In this document: positions 22,783 through 24,993 of the stretch, in pieces
Position numbering within the stretch: the stretch's first letter is position 1
Layout: the number at the start of each line of letters is the position of its first letter
NCBI GenBank assembly: GCA_035627915.1
Contig: DASPKT010000038.1
Span: forward strand, 1 to 24,993
DNA from: DASPKT01 sp035627915
GTDB lineage: Bacteria; Pseudomonadota; Alphaproteobacteria; Azospirillales; Azospirillaceae
Direction of reading: 5' to 3'
Length of the DNA stretch: 24,993 nucleotides
Program-made: the position numbers and the translations under genes
The notes under the pieces: generated by a model
What the model was told of the DNA's origin: nothing
The model's database searches: none
The model's input: the letters and a program-made list of their open reading frames with translations, nothing else

Positions 22783-23550
22783 ATGGCGGGAACTCCTGAT
22801 CTGGTCCTGCTGGCGCGCAAGGCGCTCAAGGCGATACGCCTGTTGCGGGAACCGCGCTGGCGGGCCGGCCTGCGCCACGGGGTCGCCGCGTCGCTGGAGG
22901 GCAGGGCGGTCCTGCGGGATCTAGAGGTCGGCCTCGTGATCGACGCGGGCGCCCACCATGGCCAGTTCTCGCTGCTGGCTGCGGCCCTCTGGCCGCAGGC
23001 GGAGATCCACGCCTTCGAGCCCCAGCCCGATGCGGCCCGCCGCTTCATGGCGGTGTTCGCGGGCGATCGCCGGGTACACCTGCACCGTTGCGCCCTGGGC
23101 GCCGCGGACGGCACCGCGGCGCTCACCGTCTCGCGGCGATCCGACAACTCCTCGCTGCTGCCGCCCTCGCCGGCCCAGATCGACTTCGCGCCGGGGACAG
23201 GGCCGGCCGGCCGGATCGACGTGCCGCTCCGACGGCTCGACGGTGTGCTGTCCGTCCACGACCTCGCGGGGCGGCCGACCCTGCTGAAGATCGACGTCCA
23301 GGGGTCCGAGCTGGAGGTTCTGCGCGGGGCCGAGGGCCTGCTCGGCGCCGTGGACCACGTCTACGCCGAGGTTTCGTTCCTCCCCCTGTACGAGGGGCAG
23401 CCGCTGGCGGACAGCATCGTCGCGTTTCTGGCCGGGCACGGCCTGCGGATGGCCGGCATCGGCGGCGTGGCGCGCGACCGCAGGGAACGCTGCGTCCAGG
23501 CGGACTTCCTGTTCGCCCGCCGGACCCCGGGCGGGCCGGCGCGCGTCTGA
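22783..23550 (+). CDS. FkbM-family methyltransferase
   Basis: This 255-residue protein has an FkbM-type methyltransferase fold (PF05050): LVIDAGAHHGQFSLLAAAL for SAM binding (about residues 51-69), IHAFEPQPDAARRF, DNSSLLPP, the characteristic LLKIDVQGSELEVLRGAEGLL, and YAEVSFLPLY. FkbM-family enzymes O-methylate hydroxyls of polyketides and of sugars in surface polysaccharides; the second is likelier here because of the neighbours. It starts with ATG at 22783, 6 bases after the upstream methyltransferase stop, with AAGGGG immediately before it (2-base spacer, unusually short). The two genes form a compact two-gene unit, probably modifying the same glycan. The acceptor position cannot be predicted. 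Confidence 0.85.
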   Translation: MAGTPDLVLLARKALKAIRLLREPRWRAGLRHGVAASLEGRAVLRDLEVGLVIDAGAHHGQFSLLAAALWPQAEIHAFEPQPDAARRFMAVFAGDRRVHLHRCALGAADGTAALTVSRRSDNSSLLPPSPAQIDFAPGTGPAGRIDVPLRRLDGVLSVHDLAGRPTLLKIDVQGSELEVLRGAEGLLGAVDHVYAEVSFLPLYEGQPLADSIVAFLAGHGLRMAGIGGVARDRRERCVQADFLFARRTPGGPARV

Positions 23551-23628
23551 CAGGAGCGCGGTCGGCGGGAGCGTGGCCGGCAGGGGGCGGCCGGAGGGGG
23601 GCGTCGGCGTCCGGCGCCTCGGCACGGG

Positions 23629-24993
23629 TCAGGTCCGGCGGAGCCGCAGCAGGACGGGCAGCCTCAGGGCGGCCGCCCGGGCCAGCATCGCCCGCTGCTC
23701 CGCATCCACCAGCAGCCAGCAGGACAGGGGGGCCATGGCCGCCGCCCAGCAGGCGCCGTAGGCGGCGAGCCCGACGATCCCCCGGGGCGGCACCGCCCAG
23801 GACAGCAGGATGCAGGCGATGGCGCTGGCGGCGGTGGCGGCGGCGGCGGTGGTGGCGCTCGACACCACCACCCGGCCGGCCGGGAACCCGAAGACCTTGG
23901 CGCACCGCCGGATGCCGGCCGCACCGACGGCGGCCAGCTCCGCCACGGCCAGCGCGGCGGCGACCCCGGCCGGCCCCCACGGCAGGAGGGCGGCGCCCAG
24001 CACCAAGCCGAGCGCGAGCTGCGCCAGATGCATGCGGAGGAGGTCCTCGGCGTGGTCGGTGTGGCGCAGCAGGGCGGTCCCGCAGAAGGCGGGGACGCTG
24101 CCGAGGATGGGGAGCAGGAAGGCGAGCGCGAGCCAGGGATCGAAGACCACGGTCCCGTGCGTCCAGGTCTCGAAGAACGACGCGCCGACCGCGAACATGA
24201 AGGCGGCGGCGAGGCCAAGCAACCCCGAGCAGAAGCGCGAGATCGCACGGAACATGCGCACGAGCCCGACGGAGTCGCCCTGCGCGTGCTGGCGCGTCAT
24301 CTCCAGCACGGCGATGATGGCCAGCTGCAGCTGCACCTGGCGCAGCAGGCCGGCGAAGGTGCGCATCGTGCTGAAGACGACCACCTCGGTTCCCGTGGGG
24401 AAGACCTGCTTCAGCGCCAGGACCGGCAGGTGCAGCAGGAGGATGCCCGGCAGCGACGAGACCGCATGCAACGTCGAGCGGCGCAGCGTCGACCGGCGCT
24501 CCTCCGCTTCCGGCCAGACCACCGACAGGCGGATGTCGGGATGATGCCGGCGCAGCGCCAGGATCAGGGCGACCCAGCCGACGGCGATGCTGGCCGCGAG
24601 CTGCGCCGCCGCGGCTTCCACCAGACCGCCGCCGAGCAGGGCGGCCGCCACCGGCCCGAGCAGCCAGCAGAGCTGCTGCGCGGTGGCGAGCCCCACCTCG
24701 CGGGTCGCCTGCCCCCGGGAGGAGAAGACGCAGGCGACCAGCCCGCGCGGAAGCAGGACCAGGGCGACGGCCCCCACCAGGATTGCCGCGGCGTCGGCAC
24801 CCTCCGCACGGAGGCCGAGCCGCTCGGTCAACCCGAACGCCAGCACCGCCGTCAGCAGGCAGGCCCCCCCCGCCGCGCACGCGGCCAGGTACAGGCCCAG
24901 CCCGATGCCGATGACGTGGCGGACCAGCGCGGTGTCGCCCACCGCCGCCGCGGCGCGGATGCGGCTCGTCAGGTGGACCTGGAGGCCCATGTC
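23629..24993 (-). CDS. Wzx-like flippase / polysaccharide transporter (5' partial)
   Basis: The open frame runs off the right edge of the window: the codon before the first internal Met is Asp (24993-24991), so the start and probably the first helix or two are missing. The visible 454 residues contain about 11-12 membrane helices with few polar residues between them. The incoming stretch DMGLQVHLTSRIRAAAAVGD matches the end of a second helix in MOP-superfamily Wzx flippases, and a mid-protein loop has FSTMRTFAGLLRQVQLQL. Wzx proteins move undecaprenyl-linked repeat units across the inner membrane, so this would complete the Wzx/Wzy pathway of the locus. The two methyltransferase genes are convergent with it across 78 GC-rich bases with no clear terminator. 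It is not in the EPS operon itself. Confidence 0.8.
   Translation of the reverse strand, partial: DMGLQVHLTSRIRAAAAVGDTALVRHVIGIGLGLYLAACAAGGACLLTAVLAFGLTERLGLRAEGADAAAILVGAVALVLLPRGLVACVFSSRGQATREVGLATAQQLCWLLGPVAAALLGGGLVEAAAAQLAASIAVGWVALILALRRHHPDIRLSVVWPEAEERRSTLRRSTLHAVSSLPGILLLHLPVLALKQVFPTGTEVVVFSTMRTFAGLLRQVQLQLAIIAVLEMTRQHAQGDSVGLVRMFRAISRFCSGLLGLAAAFMFAVGASFFETWTHGTVVFDPWLALAFLLPILGSVPAFCGTALLRHTDHAEDLLRMHLAQLALGLVLGAALLPWGPAGVAAALAVAELAAVGAAGIRRCAKVFGFPAGRVVVSSATTAAAATAASAIACILLSWAVPPRGIVGLAAYGACWAAAMAPLSCWLLVDAEQRAMLARAAALRLPVLLRLRRT

Noticed and set aside
1..24993. CRISPR arrays, tRNA/rRNA genes, insertion sequences or integrases
   Set aside because: No spaced direct repeats, no tRNA-like cloverleaf and no transposase or integrase motifs were found on reading both strands.

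Overview
The window looks like part of an exopolysaccharide/capsule region from a very GC-rich Gram-negative bacterium. It is probably an alphaproteobacterium of the Rhodospirillales type. That placement is inferred from composition (strong G/C at third codon positions), GTG/TTG starts, and the pairing of an outer-membrane BBP2-type barrel with a Wzc-like co-polymerase; no marker gene is present to confirm it. I found no rRNA, tRNA, CRISPR array, insertion sequence, integrase or replication origin.

Layout. (1) 1-4796, plus strand: a type I secretion operon, with the ABC exporter ATPase (start outside the window), the HlyD-type membrane fusion protein, and a Sel1-repeat protein. (2) 4895-5911, plus: a UDP-glucuronate 4-epimerase-like SDR enzyme. 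(3) 5937-8267: a rhamnan-synthesis-F-like protein (minus), a GT92/GT2-type glycosyltransferase (plus), and a small 59-residue protein (minus). (4) 8455-12035: a DUF2142 membrane protein (plus) convergent with a serralysin-like, RTX-bearing zinc metalloprotease (minus), a plausible substrate of the type I exporter. (5) 12036-12441: a non-coding stretch made of an AT-rich island (likely promoter) and several GC-rich hairpins. (6) 12442-14342: a VanZ-like membrane protein (minus) divergent from an O-antigen ligase/polymerase-family protein (plus). (7) 21711 down to 14339, minus: a compact five-gene polysaccharide operon in the order WbaP-type initiating transferase, polytopic Wzy-like protein, BBP2 outer-membrane barrel, Wzc-like co-polymerase/BY-kinase, small membrane-anchored helical-repeat protein. 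(8) 21865-23550, plus, divergent from that operon: a zinc-ribbon SAM methyltransferase and an FkbM-family methyltransferase. (9) 23629-24993, minus: a Wzx-like flippase whose start lies outside the window.

How it fits together (inference). WbaP loads a hexose-1-phosphate on undecaprenyl phosphate. Glycosyltransferases extend the unit using UDP-sugars such as UDP-GalA from the epimerase, and methyltransferases decorate it. The Wzx-like protein flips the unit, a Wzy-like protein polymerises it, and the Wzc-like kinase sets chain length and hands the polymer to an outer-membrane component. No Wza-type (PF02563) export lipoprotein is visible; the only outer-membrane candidate in the operon is the BBP2 barrel. 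The secretion operon and the protease suggest that matrix proteins are exported and processed from the same neighbourhood.

The points most worth a second look are: the Shine-Dalgarno of the first EPS-operon gene sits in the loop of a perfect hairpin; two separate convergent gene pairs end on a shared CTAG stop palindrome; the metalloprotease carries a propeller-like C-terminus with an internal duplication; and a tight 59-codon gene has a good ribosome site.
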